This document shows positions 7,218 to 15,618 of a DNA stretch of 50,317 nt, piece after piece (the stretch's first letter is position 1; every line of letters starts with the position of its first letter). This stretch comes from JANRIC01 sp033765345. GTDB lineage: Bacteria > Bacteroidota > Bacteroidia > Cytophagales > Microscillaceae. The notes under the pieces are model-generated. The model saw only the letters and a program-made list of their open reading frames with translations, was not told the origin of the DNA and did not search any database. The stretch is from positions 1-50,317 of the forward strand of contig JANRIC010000260.1 of NCBI GenBank assembly GCA_033765345.1, in the 5' to 3' direction. A program made the translations under genes and the position numbers.

Positions 7218-9125
7218 ATGCGCTACGAATCCGATTCTCTGGGATCGCTGCCTATTCCCGAGGATGCTTATTATGGAGTACATACCGAACGCGGACGACA
7301 AAATTTTGCCGTATCCGGTATTACCCTTGGTCATTTCCCACAATTCATCGCCGGAATGGTGATGATCAAAAAAGCCGCCGCACTCGCCAATGCTGAAATC
7401 GGCGCACTTCCCACAGCCACCGCCCGGGCAATCTGTCAGGCAGCTGATGATGTGCTTGAAGGGAAAATCAAACCCAATCAATTTCCAGTAGATATTATCC
7501 AAGGGGGAGGTTGTGTTTCTACCCACATGAATATCAACGAGGTATTGGCCAACCGTGCCAATGAAATCATCACCGGAGAAAAGGGTTATGAATTCATACA
7601 CCCCAATAACCACGTCAATATGGGGCAATCTACCAATGATGTGATGCCCACCGCGCTGAAAATCACCTTGCATTTTTATATTCTCAACCTCATCAACAGC
7701 CTCAATACCCTGGATAATGTGCTAGATGAAAAGGTCGAGGAATTCAAAGATATTGTAAAATTATCGCGTACCTGCCTTCAGGATGCTGTGCCCATTACGT
7801 TGGGGCAGGAGTTTAGTGCCTACCAGACATTGATCAAAAGAAGTATTCAAAAACTTGAAAACCAAGCGGATGCCTGCTTGGATATTCCACTAGGGGCTAC
7901 TGCCGTAGGCACCGGATTGGGCTCCAGAATGGGTTATGTCAACGCTGTATACCCACACCTGCGCAAGGTTACAGGGCTGACAGTACGCAAAGACCCCAAT
8001 TTTTTTGACGGTCTACAAAACGGCGATTTCTTTATCGAGCTTTCGGCTACACTCAAAGCCATTGCCACGGGGCTTTCCAAAATGGCTACCGACCTGCGGA
8101 TTTTATCCAGTGGAAATCGCACCGGGATGAAAGAAATCATTCTACCGGCCGTGCAGGCAGGTTCCTCGATCATGCCTGGCAAGATCAATCCTTCCTTTCC
8201 CGAACTGATCAATCAGGTGGCTTATCAGGTCTGCGGCAATGATGCTACGGTGACCATGGCTGTAGAAGGTATTGAGCTGGATTTGAATATCTGGGATTCT
8301 ATCATCGCCAAGTGCCTGTTTGAATCCTGTGAATTGATGACCCGAAGCATTCCTCTATTTGCCAATAAATGCGTACGTGGTATCATCGCCAACCGAGAAG
8401 AATGCCTTCATCAGGCGGAAAACACGCTTTCCCTGGCAGTGGTCATTTCCATGGTATTTGGCTATGATGTGGGCGTGAAAACGGCTAAATATGCCCATCA
8501 ACACAATTTATCTATCAAACAAGCTGCCATAGACCTCGATATTCTAACCCCCGAGCTTGCCGAAGAACTGCTGGATCCCCACATGCTTACTGATGCTTCG
8601 CGCAGTGTAGAGATCATCAACCGAATGGCTGAGAAGCAAAAAGAAAAAGTGGATAAAGTCATTCAGACCATTCCCCTTGATACCCGTGAGAACATCTTTG
8701 AAGTAATGCTCAAAATGACTCTGGCCGACCAGAAACTATCCCAAGAAGAAGAAATTGTGATGAAAATAATTGCCGAAGCCCTGCAATTAGGGGATAAAGT
8801 AGCTGAAATTTCGCTCAATTCGGGCGAACAAGTCTATCTCAACGACCTTGCACTCATGAATGAGCGTGACCGTGAACTGACCTATATCTGTGCTGCCTGG
8901 GTATCCGAAATAGATGACGACATTGCCGGAGAAGAAATTGCCCTTTTGGAGGAAATCCGTACTCAACTCAATATAGACAAACGCAGAGCCGGTTTTCTTA
9001 AGAAAAAAGTACATCAGATTCATAAAGATGATTCCAGTCTGGTGCCTCAGTGGGAAGAATCGCCCTGGTGGGAAGAATTTGAGCGTTTGCTGGTCAAAGC
9101 TATTTCCCTCGTAAAGCAATCATGA
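7218..9125 (+). CDS. aspA: Aspartate ammonia-lyase with a C-terminal TerB-like domain
   Basis: Residues 1-470 form a fumarase/aspartase superfamily enzyme that interconverts aspartate with fumarate and ammonia. The signature AGSSIMPGKINPS lies at 314-326, with the catalytic Ser in the SS loop; QSTNDVMPT (137-145) and the N-terminal DSLGSLPIPEDAYYGVHT also match aspartases. Bacterial AspA is usually about 468 residues, but this protein has 635. The extra ~130 residues hold two similar helical units, ENIFEVMLKMTLADQKLSQE and YICAAWVSEIDDDIAGEE, each with an acidic turn, as in the TerB tellurite-resistance fold. The frame is open from 7137, but MRYESDS at 7218 matches the family start. The C-terminal domain may regulate the enzyme or sense metal; that is inference. 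Confidence 0.85.
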   Translation: MRYESDSLGSLPIPEDAYYGVHTERGRQNFAVSGITLGHFPQFIAGMVMIKKAAALANAEIGALPTATARAICQAADDVLEGKIKPNQFPVDIIQGGGCVSTHMNINEVLANRANEIITGEKGYEFIHPNNHVNMGQSTNDVMPTALKITLHFYILNLINSLNTLDNVLDEKVEEFKDIVKLSRTCLQDAVPITLGQEFSAYQTLIKRSIQKLENQADACLDIPLGATAVGTGLGSRMGYVNAVYPHLRKVTGLTVRKDPNFFDGLQNGDFFIELSATLKAIATGLSKMATDLRILSSGNRTGMKEIILPAVQAGSSIMPGKINPSFPELINQVAYQVCGNDATVTMAVEGIELDLNIWDSIIAKCLFESCELMTRSIPLFANKCVRGIIANREECLHQAENTLSLAVVISMVFGYDVGVKTAKYAHQHNLSIKQAAIDLDILTPELAEELLDPHMLTDASRSVEIINRMAEKQKEKVDKVIQTIPLDTRENIFEVMLKMTLADQKLSQEEEIVMKIIAEALQLGDKVAEISLNSGEQVYLNDLALMNERDRELTYICAAWVSEIDDDIAGEEIALLEEIRTQLNIDKRRAGFLKKKVHQIHKDDSSLVPQWEESPWWEEFERLLVKAISLVKQS

Positions 9126-9162
9126 TCAGATAGATATTCGGGGCGTTAATTTATAGTTTGGG

Positions 9163-10755
9163 TTATACTTTGGGAGCAGGCTCTGGGTATTCTCTAAAAA
9201 TTTTATCCCTTAATTGATAAAATGCTTCAGTGGGGTCTTCTCCTTTGCCGTCCACAGAAAGGTCGGCTTTGATTCCATGTACAAAATACATATCCAAAAC
9301 GCCTTTGCCTTTGGCGGTGATTTTGCCCCGGTATTCACAGTCAAAAAAATCTTTGACGAAATGATAAGTACGTTGGGTAATATTGACCTTGTATACTTCG
9401 CCGTTGGTTTCGGTTCGGCTGGCTGTGTTGACGGTATCGCTCCAGATGTCATAAGCAAACTTAGACTTTCCGATGACTCCAGCGATCACTTCTCCTGTAT
9501 TGATTCCTAAACGGCATTCCCAGTATTTCTCCCCTGAAGCCATTTTTTCTTCTTTTCTTTTTTTCATAAATCGCTGTATATCAAGTCCTGCCAGCACAAT
9601 ATCTACCGGATTGGTCAGATTAGAAATCGGGATTCCTCCGGCACACATATAGGCATCTCCAATCGTTTTGATTTTCTCTAGATTATACTTTTTAATGATT
9701 TCATCAAAGTGTGTGAAGCAGTCGTTCAGCTCTTGAATAAGCTTTTGTGGAGACATTTTTTCGGCAATTTGTGTAAAACCCTTAAAATCCGTAAAAAGTA
9801 CCGATACCCTTTCGTAGGTTTTGATGTCGGATTTTCCTTGCGTCTTAAGTTCTTCAGCGATTTCTTTGGGAAAAATATTGAGTAATAATTCGTCTACTTT
9901 GCGTTTTTCTTGATCTAGCTCGTGGTTTTTGATAGAAAGTATGGTATTCATCTTTTTGCGACGAATGTTGAGGATATAAAGTGTAACCACGATCACTAAA
10001 AGCACCAGCACTCCAAAAAGAATCAGCATATTGGTAAAAGTTCGCATTCTTTTGGACTGAGCGTCCAGAATGTCATTACGCATACTTTTGATCAGTGAAC
10101 CCACTTCGCTTTTATTCAGGATGACAAAATCTTCCTGAAGAAGTCCTTTATGCACTTTTTCAATCAAATTATATTTTTCAAGGGCTTGGGAATAATTCTC
10201 CTGAGACTTGTACAGATTGATCAAACCTGTGAGAATGATAAATTTAATGGTTTGGGTGCTGGACTCGTCCTGGTGGTTCACAATATCCAGTGCTTTGAGA
10301 TAATATCTTTCTGCTCCTTTGATTTCTTCTTTTTCTCTTAGCACCTCGGCTGCATAGTACAAAGCATACGCATCCCGCTCGCTAAAAGGAAGCCCTTTCA
10401 TTTTCTCCTCGGCCAACATATAATATTTGACAGCTTTGTCGGGTTTGTTATTCAAGCGATAAATATCTCCCAGCAATGAAAGAGCCTTCACGGCCAAGTC
10501 AGGATGTTTGATTTTATTGGCAAGATGAAACGCTCTTTCGGCATAATGCGCCGAGCTATCCAGAGAAATCCCAGAGACAAACTCGCTGAGCTCTAATAAA
10601 ATCGTGATTCGGGTGCTATCATCTCGGTTGGCACGAAGATCGCGAAGTAAATTTTTAATTTCCTGACGAGCCAGATTGGACTGAGCAAGGATAAACGTCA
10701 CAAACCCCAGTTGTAAAAAAAGACAAATCCCGAAAAATAAAATCACCTTGCGCAT
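9163..10755 (-). CDS. TPR-containing class III adenylate cyclase, membrane-anchored
   Basis: The protein has a signal-like N-terminus, a periplasmic TPR-type helical region (about 60-220), one transmembrane helix (about 242-263), a short coiled coil with the LLLNIFPKEIAEELK linker typical of these enzymes, and a cytoplasmic class III cyclase domain (about 315-505). Catalytic residues are present: metal-binding Asp in LFTDFKGF (~323) and GDAY (~367), substrate Lys in EKIKTIGDAY (~363) with Asp in AYDIWSD (~436), and Asn/Arg in NTASR. The Lys-Asp pair indicates ATP rather than GTP as substrate, hence cAMP. I chose the ATG at 10755 over a TTG at 10764. It faces the aspartase convergently with only 37 bases between. 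Confidence 0.88.
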   Translation of the reverse strand: MRKVILFFGICLFLQLGFVTFILAQSNLARQEIKNLLRDLRANRDDSTRITILLELSEFVSGISLDSSAHYAERAFHLANKIKHPDLAVKALSLLGDIYRLNNKPDKAVKYYMLAEEKMKGLPFSERDAYALYYAAEVLREKEEIKGAERYYLKALDIVNHQDESSTQTIKFIILTGLINLYKSQENYSQALEKYNLIEKVHKGLLQEDFVILNKSEVGSLIKSMRNDILDAQSKRMRTFTNMLILFGVLVLLVIVVTLYILNIRRKKMNTILSIKNHELDQEKRKVDELLLNIFPKEIAEELKTQGKSDIKTYERVSVLFTDFKGFTQIAEKMSPQKLIQELNDCFTHFDEIIKKYNLEKIKTIGDAYMCAGGIPISNLTNPVDIVLAGLDIQRFMKKRKEEKMASGEKYWECRLGINTGEVIAGVIGKSKFAYDIWSDTVNTASRTETNGEVYKVNITQRTYHFVKDFFDCEYRGKITAKGKGVLDMYFVHGIKADLSVDGKGEDPTEAFYQLRDKIFREYPEPAPKV

Positions 10756-10804
10756 ACAAACCAAAAATTTAAGAACCCTGAATTTTAAAGATAAGCACTC
10801 CAGG

Positions 10805-10851
10805 CAAAATTAAGCTATAAAAATACTTATTTTTTGTGAATATTAATATTC
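10805..10851 (-). promoter_or_regulatory. Putative promoter and palindrome upstream of the adenylate cyclase
   Basis: On the minus strand TAATTTTG at 10812-10805 matches the Bacteroidota -7 consensus TAnnTTTG about 50 bases before the start codon. A perfect 14-bp palindrome GAATATTAATATTC at 10838-10851 lies just upstream of where the -33 element should be and could be an operator. No clear TTTG at -33 is seen. Confidence 0.4.
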
Positions 10852-11220
10852 GTTTAGGATAAAAAGGGGCTGCGTGTTTTTATCGTGGAGAAATGCTCGT
10901 CTGGGATTAAAAAACGAGACTCCATGATGATTTGAGTAACCGAGCTGGTATAGTCTCTCAGCTTGTAATTCTATTATATAGTGTTGTTATTACATCGCAT
11001 CCAGTTCAAGGAGCGAACCCGAAGGATAAAAGTGGCTTTTTGCTCTGTTATTTTATGCTTAATTTTATTGCGTGTATTACCCCAATAGAGAAATAAACGC
11101 AAAGCTTGCATTGATGCGGCTCTTGGTCAGAATTTAAGAAAACCCACAAAAACGAAAATACAAGCCACTTTTGCGACCAAAAATTTCGTATTTTTGTAGT
11201 AGAAACTTAATCAAAAAACT
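10852..11220. other. Gene-free stretch between cyclase and broken nuclease gene
   Basis: About 370 bases with no credible reading frame. I see no RNA gene or terminator. Its last 70 bases presumably hold the promoter of the nuclease gene that starts at 11221. Confidence 0.5.
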
Positions 11221-12056
11221 ATGCTTGGCAACTTAGACAATGAGGTGATTTTCAAAAAAGCCTTTACAAATATAATCGTTTTTAAGGCTTTTGTACGTGA
11301 TATTTTGGGTATTGAGGTAGAAGTAGAAAAAATAGAAACCGAAAAGAAGTTTGAGCCACCCCCTTTTTAATTTCCCCCTTTCTAGGGGGAAAAGAAGGGG
11401 GTGATTTTGAGTTAGATATTTTTGCCGAAACCGTAGATAAACGAATTTGTATTGAAATTCAAAGAGTGGAGTATGACCATCATTTTGATAGATTTTTACA
11501 CTATTTTTTGATGCTCATTGCCGAGCAACAAAAAAGTAGCAAAGAATACAACATAGAAAGGACTGTTTATGTCATCGTAGTTTTGACTGCCCCTTACAAA
11601 ATCAGTGAAAAAAACGGCAAACCCATTCTTGATGAAGTTTTGTTGTTAAACCTGAACCCACAAACTTTACAAGGCAAAATCCGAGAACTATACGGACATC
11701 AATTTATTTGCCTAAATCCAAATCACCCCAACACCGAAACCCCGAAACAGATCAGGGATTGGCTAGACTTGATTTACCAATCTATCCACAGCCCCGAAAG
11801 ACCCGTGTTGAATACCCAAAACGAGGGTATCAGAAAGGCAGTGGAATTGATAAGTTTTGAGAACTTAACACCCGAAGAAAGAACACAAGCCAAAAATAAA
11901 GAGGCTTCAAAAATTGTTTTAACTAAGGAAAGAATGGCAGAAAAAATTGAAATTGCTCAAAAACTCATCCAACGCAAATTGACAAACGAGGAAATAGCAG
12001 AGGATACAGGTTTAGCCGTTGAACAAGTAGAGCAACTACGTCACGAAAAAGGCTAA
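11221..12056 (+). pseudogene. Rpn/PDDEXK_2-family nuclease (transposase-like), disrupted by a palindromic insert
   Basis: The ATG at 11221 opens 49 codons (LDNEVIFKKAFTNIIVFKAFVRDILG...EKKFEPPPF) that stop at TAA 11368-11370. The remainder of the protein continues in another frame from about 11400: FELDIFAETVDKRICIEIQRVEYDHHFDRFLHY and on to the stop at 12054-12056. Together they make one protein of the Rpn family, the recombination-promoting PD-(D/E)XK nucleases also annotated as PDDEXK transposases; the nuclease core D...EIQ is visible in LDIFAE...ICIEIQ. The C-terminus has a small HTH-like end (TNEEIAEDTGLAVEQVEQL). The break coincides with a 45-bp palindrome at 11358-11402 whose removal would rejoin the two halves. 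A GTG at 11466 could still start a truncated 196-residue product lacking the N-terminus. Confidence 0.8.
11358..11402. repeat. 45-bp palindromic insertion inside the nuclease gene
   Basis: The outer arms are ACCCCCTT (11358-11365) and AAGGGGGT (11395-11402), and the inner arms are CCCCCT and AGGGGG around CTAG. The whole segment is a near-perfect palindrome that can fold into one long hairpin. It interrupts the Rpn-type gene, introduces a TAA stop and shifts the frame. It is unrelated in sequence to the 103-bp dispersed elements. Confidence 0.8.
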
Positions 12057-12153
12057 TGTACTCGAAATTCTACAAAAAAGAAATTGAGCTTTTCTATCAC
12101 TTCATGCAAAGTTTTATTTTTAACCATAAACTTCACAAATGAATTTTTATTCC

Positions 12154-12161
12154 TAACTTTG
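12154..12161 (+). promoter_or_regulatory. Putative promoter -7 box of tdk
   Basis: TAACTTTG matches the Bacteroidota -7 consensus TAnnTTTG, 30 bases before the tdk ATG. The -33 TTTG element is not evident. Confidence 0.4.
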
Positions 12162-12191
12162 TGATTTAAGCTGCATCAACTCCCTGAAATT

Positions 12192-12776
12192 ATGTTTACA
12201 GAACCAGTTCTGAGTGCCCATAAAAATGTAGGTTGGATTGAAGTGATTACCGGGTGTATGTTCTCCGGAAAAACCGAAGAACTCATCCGCAGGATTACCC
12301 GTGCCAAAATAGCCAAACAACAGGTGCTGATTTTTAAACCAACACTAGACAATCGCTACCATTCGCAGCATATCGTATCGCACGATGCCAATGCCATTTA
12401 CTCCATTCCGGTAGAAAAAGCCCAAGACATCTGGGACAAAGCCACCTCCGAACCCGTAGACGTGGTAGGTATTGATGAAGGGCAGTTTTTTGACAATGAC
12501 ATTATAGATGTTTGCAACGAACTCGCTAACTCAGGCACCCGGGTCATCGTAGCCGGGCTGGATATGGATTATCAGGGCAAACCCTTCGGACCGATGCCCT
12601 ATCTGATGGCTGTGGCGGAGTTTGTGACCAAATTGCACGCTATTTGTGCCGTTTCCGGCGAATTGGCCAACTTCTCCTACCGCAAAGTGCCCTCCGATAG
12701 CCAAGTGCTTCTGGGTGAAACCGACAGCTACGAAGCCCGCTCACGCCGTTATTTCTATGGATTAGCTAAAGAGTAG
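12192..12776 (+). CDS. tdk: Thymidine kinase, type II, lacking most zinc-ribbon cysteines
   Basis: The 194-residue cytoplasmic enzyme phosphorylates thymidine with ATP in the pyrimidine salvage pathway. The P-loop GCMFSGKTEE is at 21-30, the Walker B/catalytic Glu96 is in VVGIDEGQFFD, and the lasso loop GETDSYEARSR (175-185) binds the nucleoside. Length is normal for the family. Type II kinases usually hold a structural zinc with CxxC...CxxC; here only Cys152 of ICAVSG remains, with Ser155, Ser184 and Tyr187 at the other positions. The zinc site is therefore probably lost while the active-site residues stay intact. It has its own promoter-like box and is followed by a 41-bp repeat pair. Confidence 0.92.
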   Translation: MFTEPVLSAHKNVGWIEVITGCMFSGKTEELIRRITRAKIAKQQVLIFKPTLDNRYHSQHIVSHDANAIYSIPVEKAQDIWDKATSEPVDVVGIDEGQFFDNDIIDVCNELANSGTRVIVAGLDMDYQGKPFGPMPYLMAVAEFVTKLHAICAVSGELANFSYRKVPSDSQVLLGETDSYEARSRRYFYGLAKE

Positions 12777-12804
12777 TCGGGGGCGGGGTGTTGGGAGTCA
12801 GCTC

Positions 12805-12901
12805 TCAGAATCGCCCCGCAGTACAGTTTGGAGCTTTTGGAAAATTCAGAATCGCCCCACAGTACAGTTTGGAGCTTTGGGAAAATTCAGAATCGCCCCA
12901 C
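12805..12901. repeat. 41-bp tandem repeat, about 2.4 copies
   Basis: Units start at 12805, 12846 and 12887, spaced 41 bases; each begins TCAGAATCGCCCCRCAGTAC and continues AGTTTGGAGCTTT. The last copy is cut after 15 bases. The array lies between the convergent tdk and the beta-barrel gene at 12916, reaching to within 15 bases of the latter's stop. No hairpin terminator is evident in it. Confidence 0.85.
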
Positions 12902-12915
12902 TCCCGATGCCTCGC

Positions 12916-13542
12916 TCAAAAGCTTTTAAAACCGCCGAAAGTAAAGCCTAGGTTCGTGACATCATAATTGGGATTACCCGTACCGACCGTGACATCGTGG
13001 ATCAGCCCCAGTTTGATACGGAATGCCTCGGGGGCGCGCAGCAAAACCCCGATTTGATTGTGCATAGCAAAGTCAAAAAGTTGGTCTCTTTCTGTAAGCC
13101 CAAAAATCCCAAAGCCGATTTGGTGATAAAGCGTGACATTCCCGGCATCCAGCTCACTAAACCAACCCACAGAACTACTGCGAAACTGTGCAAATTTAAA
13201 AACGATGTGCTTGTCAAATTCGGGTTGAGGCAGCACAAATTCCTCGCTGAGGCGGCGACGGTCTTCATTGTTAGAAGCACCCTCAATCAAGGTATATTGA
13301 AATCCCCCCCTGAAATCCTCTTTGCGGATTACATAGATGCCCAGATTGACCTGAAAGCCGAAGCTCATCCCCGGTGCTTTGGCAAAATCCTTAAAAATCA
13401 CATTGTGCCGCCCCAGAGTCATCTCCAGGGATATAAATGCATTCGGACGATAAAACTCCTCCGTACCCTGCGCCTGCGCCCACAAAAGGGATTGACCGCA
13501 AAAAATCAAAAAACAAGCCGTAAGAATCATTCGTTTTTTCAT
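12916..13542 (-). CDS. Exported protein, probable outer-membrane beta-barrel
   Basis: The 208-residue product has a signal peptide (KKRMILTACFLIFCGQSLLWAQA). Alternating hydrophobic/polar strands follow (AFISLEMTLG, MSFGFQVNLGIYVI, FRGGFQYTLIEG, VTLYHQIGFGIFGL, IGVLLRAP), and the C-terminus GFTFGGFKSF ends in Phe, as in many outer-membrane barrels. I do not recognise a specific family. It is the most downstream gene of a minus-strand set of envelope proteins (12916-16866), separated by 55 bases from the next barrel gene. Function is unknown; a structural or small-solute channel role would be a guess. Confidence 0.65.
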   Translation of the reverse strand: MKKRMILTACFLIFCGQSLLWAQAQGTEEFYRPNAFISLEMTLGRHNVIFKDFAKAPGMSFGFQVNLGIYVIRKEDFRGGFQYTLIEGASNNEDRRRLSEEFVLPQPEFDKHIVFKFAQFRSSSVGWFSELDAGNVTLYHQIGFGIFGLTERDQLFDFAMHNQIGVLLRAPEAFRIKLGLIHDVTVGTGNPNYDVTNLGFTFGGFKSF

Positions 13543-13597
13543 ACGGCAAGATAAAAATAAAATGTAGATTCAAATTGTAAGCAAGATTACAAATCTG

Positions 13598-14455
13598 CTA
13601 ATACCCTTTCCTCAGACTTCGCTTTGCGCCACCAAAGGTATACCTCAATTGTAGATTAAGTGCTGAATCTTTGGCATCAAATTGCCCTCCTGTGATCGAG
13701 TTGCCGCTTTGTGCATCATTAAAGGAGTATCTGCCCTGGAAGATTTGACTCAGCCCTTGCTGATAAACCAGTTCCAGAGATAAGGCCGAGCCATTGGCAA
13801 GAATTCTGCCTGCACCCAGCTTGAGATAAGGTGTAAAACTCGGGTTCGGCGTGGAGAGATAATCCAGGGAAAGTTGTAAGATTTCGGGGATTCTGCTGTC
13901 GGGGCGCACATATTGGATCAGTTCTTTGATATGGAAGTTGGCACTTGCTCCTCCTGCCCCATATAGAAAAGTGCGTGTACTCAGCGGTGTCCTATACATC
14001 GCTTCTAGGGAGAAAGCCGCAAAAGCATTGCCTGCCGATCCTACACCGCTTACATCTGCTTCGCTACCTATACTTTGGCGGGGTATATCATAGCGGAAAA
14101 GATAGTTAGAAAGCCCCCCTCTGACCTCGGCCTGTACTGCCCAATGAGCAGCCAATGGATACTGATACCCCACACCCAGCATAAAACCCGGCGCGCCCTT
14201 AAATCCAAAACTGCCTACACCAGGGCTACTTACCTGACCTACCATAAAAATAGGCGTACCTGCCAACAAAGACCAATGCGGACGCTCAAACAACTGCTGG
14301 GCAGTCAGCAAAGCATCTGGTACAATCACCTTATGGGCAGCCCTGAAGGCACGCTTATCAGCTCGTTCTTCTTTATTGGGCAGTGCAAAGCCATACTGTA
14401 GGCCAAAGCTTAGGTTAAAAGCTCTGCCCCTGGAGATAGACTCAAAAGCAAACTC
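13598..14455 (-). pseudogene. Downstream half of a beta-barrel protein cut off by an in-frame TAG
   Basis: This frame is the direct continuation of the gene at 14456-15094, with no other stop between. The first 42 codons after the TAG read EFAFESISRGRAFNLSFGLQYGF, a typical Bacteroidota barrel closing strand. A linker follows (ALPNKEERADKRAFRAAHK), and then a second barrel-like stretch (HWSLLAGTPIFMVGQ, GFMLGVGYQYPL, AVQAEVRGGLS, PYLKLGAGRILANGSALSLELVYQ, LNLQLRYTFGG). There is no signal peptide of its own. A GTG at 14329 could start 243 residues, but the coding signal clearly extends upstream of it. The segment therefore either is a decayed half of a two-barrel protein or requires readthrough of the TAG at 14458-14456. 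Confidence 0.6.
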
Positions 14456-15094
14456 CTACCCGTTTTTATAATCAGGGAAAGCATAAGAACCCTCTGTACG
14501 CACAAACTCTCCCAAGCCGTAATTCCAAAAATAGGAAGTGTAAAAACGAAAATGCTTCCTGACACAGGCAAGCTGTAAGCCGTAGTCTATAGAAAAATTG
14601 TGGGCTCGTTTGCCAGAAAACTCTGAATTGATAAAATTATTAGGGTTTTCAGGCTCAATATCCGGTCCGACATAATCTAAACCCACATTCCAATTGTTAA
14701 AATAAGATACACCAGCCAGAGCATTTAATTCCCATCGTTTTTGCTTGAAAAAACTGAAAAGCCTTCTTTGTAATCGTATAGGTATCTGTAGCATCGTGTT
14801 GCCATTATCACTAAACAAACGATAAGCACCCGAACCCAAATATAAGGTTGCATTAGCACCCACACTATTGGAATTGACACCAAACTCTAAGCTATAATTG
14901 CGGTTAAAATAGAGATTGGCCTGCACACCTGCAATCAGACGTGGAGCTTGCTTATCGAGATAAGCTCCCCCGTCATCATTCAACTCGACTTTGTCTTCTT
15001 TTCCACCCAAAAGCGTACCGATATACAGCCTTTTTTGGGCATAAGAAGAAATATTAAGACAACAAAGAATGTATAAGAAAATGATTTTTTTCAT
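14456..15094 (-). CDS. Outer-membrane beta-barrel protein, upstream half ending at an in-frame TAG
   Basis: The 212-residue product starts with a signal peptide (KKIIFLYILCCLNISSYAQ). Typical barrel strands follow: RLYIGTLLGGKEDK, LIAGVQANLYFNRNYSLEFGV, TLYLGSGAYRLF, LQIPIRLQRRLF, WELNALAGVSYF and FRFYTSYFWNYGLGEF. The TAG at 14458-14456 falls just before the strand that should close the barrel, since EFAFESISRGRAFNLSFGLQYGF continues in the same frame. As written, the protein probably lacks its last strand and the C-terminal aromatic residue used for outer-membrane insertion. Either the gene is inactivated by one nonsense mutation or the TAG is read through. Confidence 0.65.
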   Translation of the reverse strand: MKKIIFLYILCCLNISSYAQKRLYIGTLLGGKEDKVELNDDGGAYLDKQAPRLIAGVQANLYFNRNYSLEFGVNSNSVGANATLYLGSGAYRLFSDNGNTMLQIPIRLQRRLFSFFKQKRWELNALAGVSYFNNWNVGLDYVGPDIEPENPNNFINSEFSGKRAHNFSIDYGLQLACVRKHFRFYTSYFWNYGLGEFVRTEGSYAFPDYKNG

Positions 15095-15165
15095 AAAATA
15101 GGCTAAATTTATTTTTAAAAAGCCCGGCAGTTCTTATAAACTACCGGACTTAAAATACAATTAAA

Positions 15166-15441
15166 TTAAATACTCAAATTCAGATTTCCCTGAAGCGACC
15201 CGTTACGGACATTGTGTGTTGTCTGGCCTGAAATAATCCTAATACATTTGGCAGGATCAAAAACCGGATTGGTACATCCCGGAAGCGTACAGCCAATAAC
15301 CGCAGTTTGAAAATCCCATCTTTTGATTCTTTTATATCTGTTTGAGCCGCTATAAGTTCCATTGGTAATAGGTAATTGAACACTTTGACTCTCCAATACC
15401 ACATTCTGCCAACTAACCGATACAAAATCGGTACGCTCCAC
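15166..15441 (-). CDS. Hypothetical short ORF or gene remnant
   Basis: The frame of about 91 codons (VERTDFVSVSWQNVVLESQ...CTLPGCTNPVFDPAKCIRIISG...LQGNLNLSI) looks protein-like, but it has no ATG. The only start is a GTG at 15441, and the frame is open for another 13 codons to a TAG at 15483. No signal peptide is present. Three cysteines occur in CTLPGCTNPVFDPAKC. It lies between the barrel gene and the cysteine-rich lipoprotein on the same strand. It may be the 3' remnant of a decayed secreted-protein gene. A competing frame at 15180-15425 looks less protein-like. I do not recognise it. Confidence 0.35.
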   Translation of the reverse strand: MERTDFVSVSWQNVVLESQSVQLPITNGTYSGSNRYKRIKRWDFQTAVIGCTLPGCTNPVFDPAKCIRIISGQTTHNVRNGSLQGNLNLSI

Positions 15442-15618
15442 GGTCTTAGGTAAAGCTTTGATGTTCAGGAGAATATTCGTCTATTGTTTAGAATTAAGTT
15501 ACGCTGCGTTAAACTATAATTCAACCACCACCATTTTAATAACTTAGCCTTTATCTGAACACTTTGAAAAACTTTTGGAACATCCATTTATCTAAAGCTA
15601 TTTTATCAAATTTTACGA

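Noticed and set aside
10852..11220. tRNA or small RNA gene
   Set aside because: Some short complementary words around GAGACTCC...AGTCTC were tried, but no cloverleaf or stable long fold emerged.
13598..15094. Deliberate stop-codon recoding in this organism
   Set aside because: TAG ends other genes normally here (for example tdk and the methyltransferase), so general recoding is not supported; only a local event is possible.
15180..15425. 81-codon alternative frame on the minus strand
   Set aside because: It overlaps a more protein-like frame and lacks a family-like pattern.
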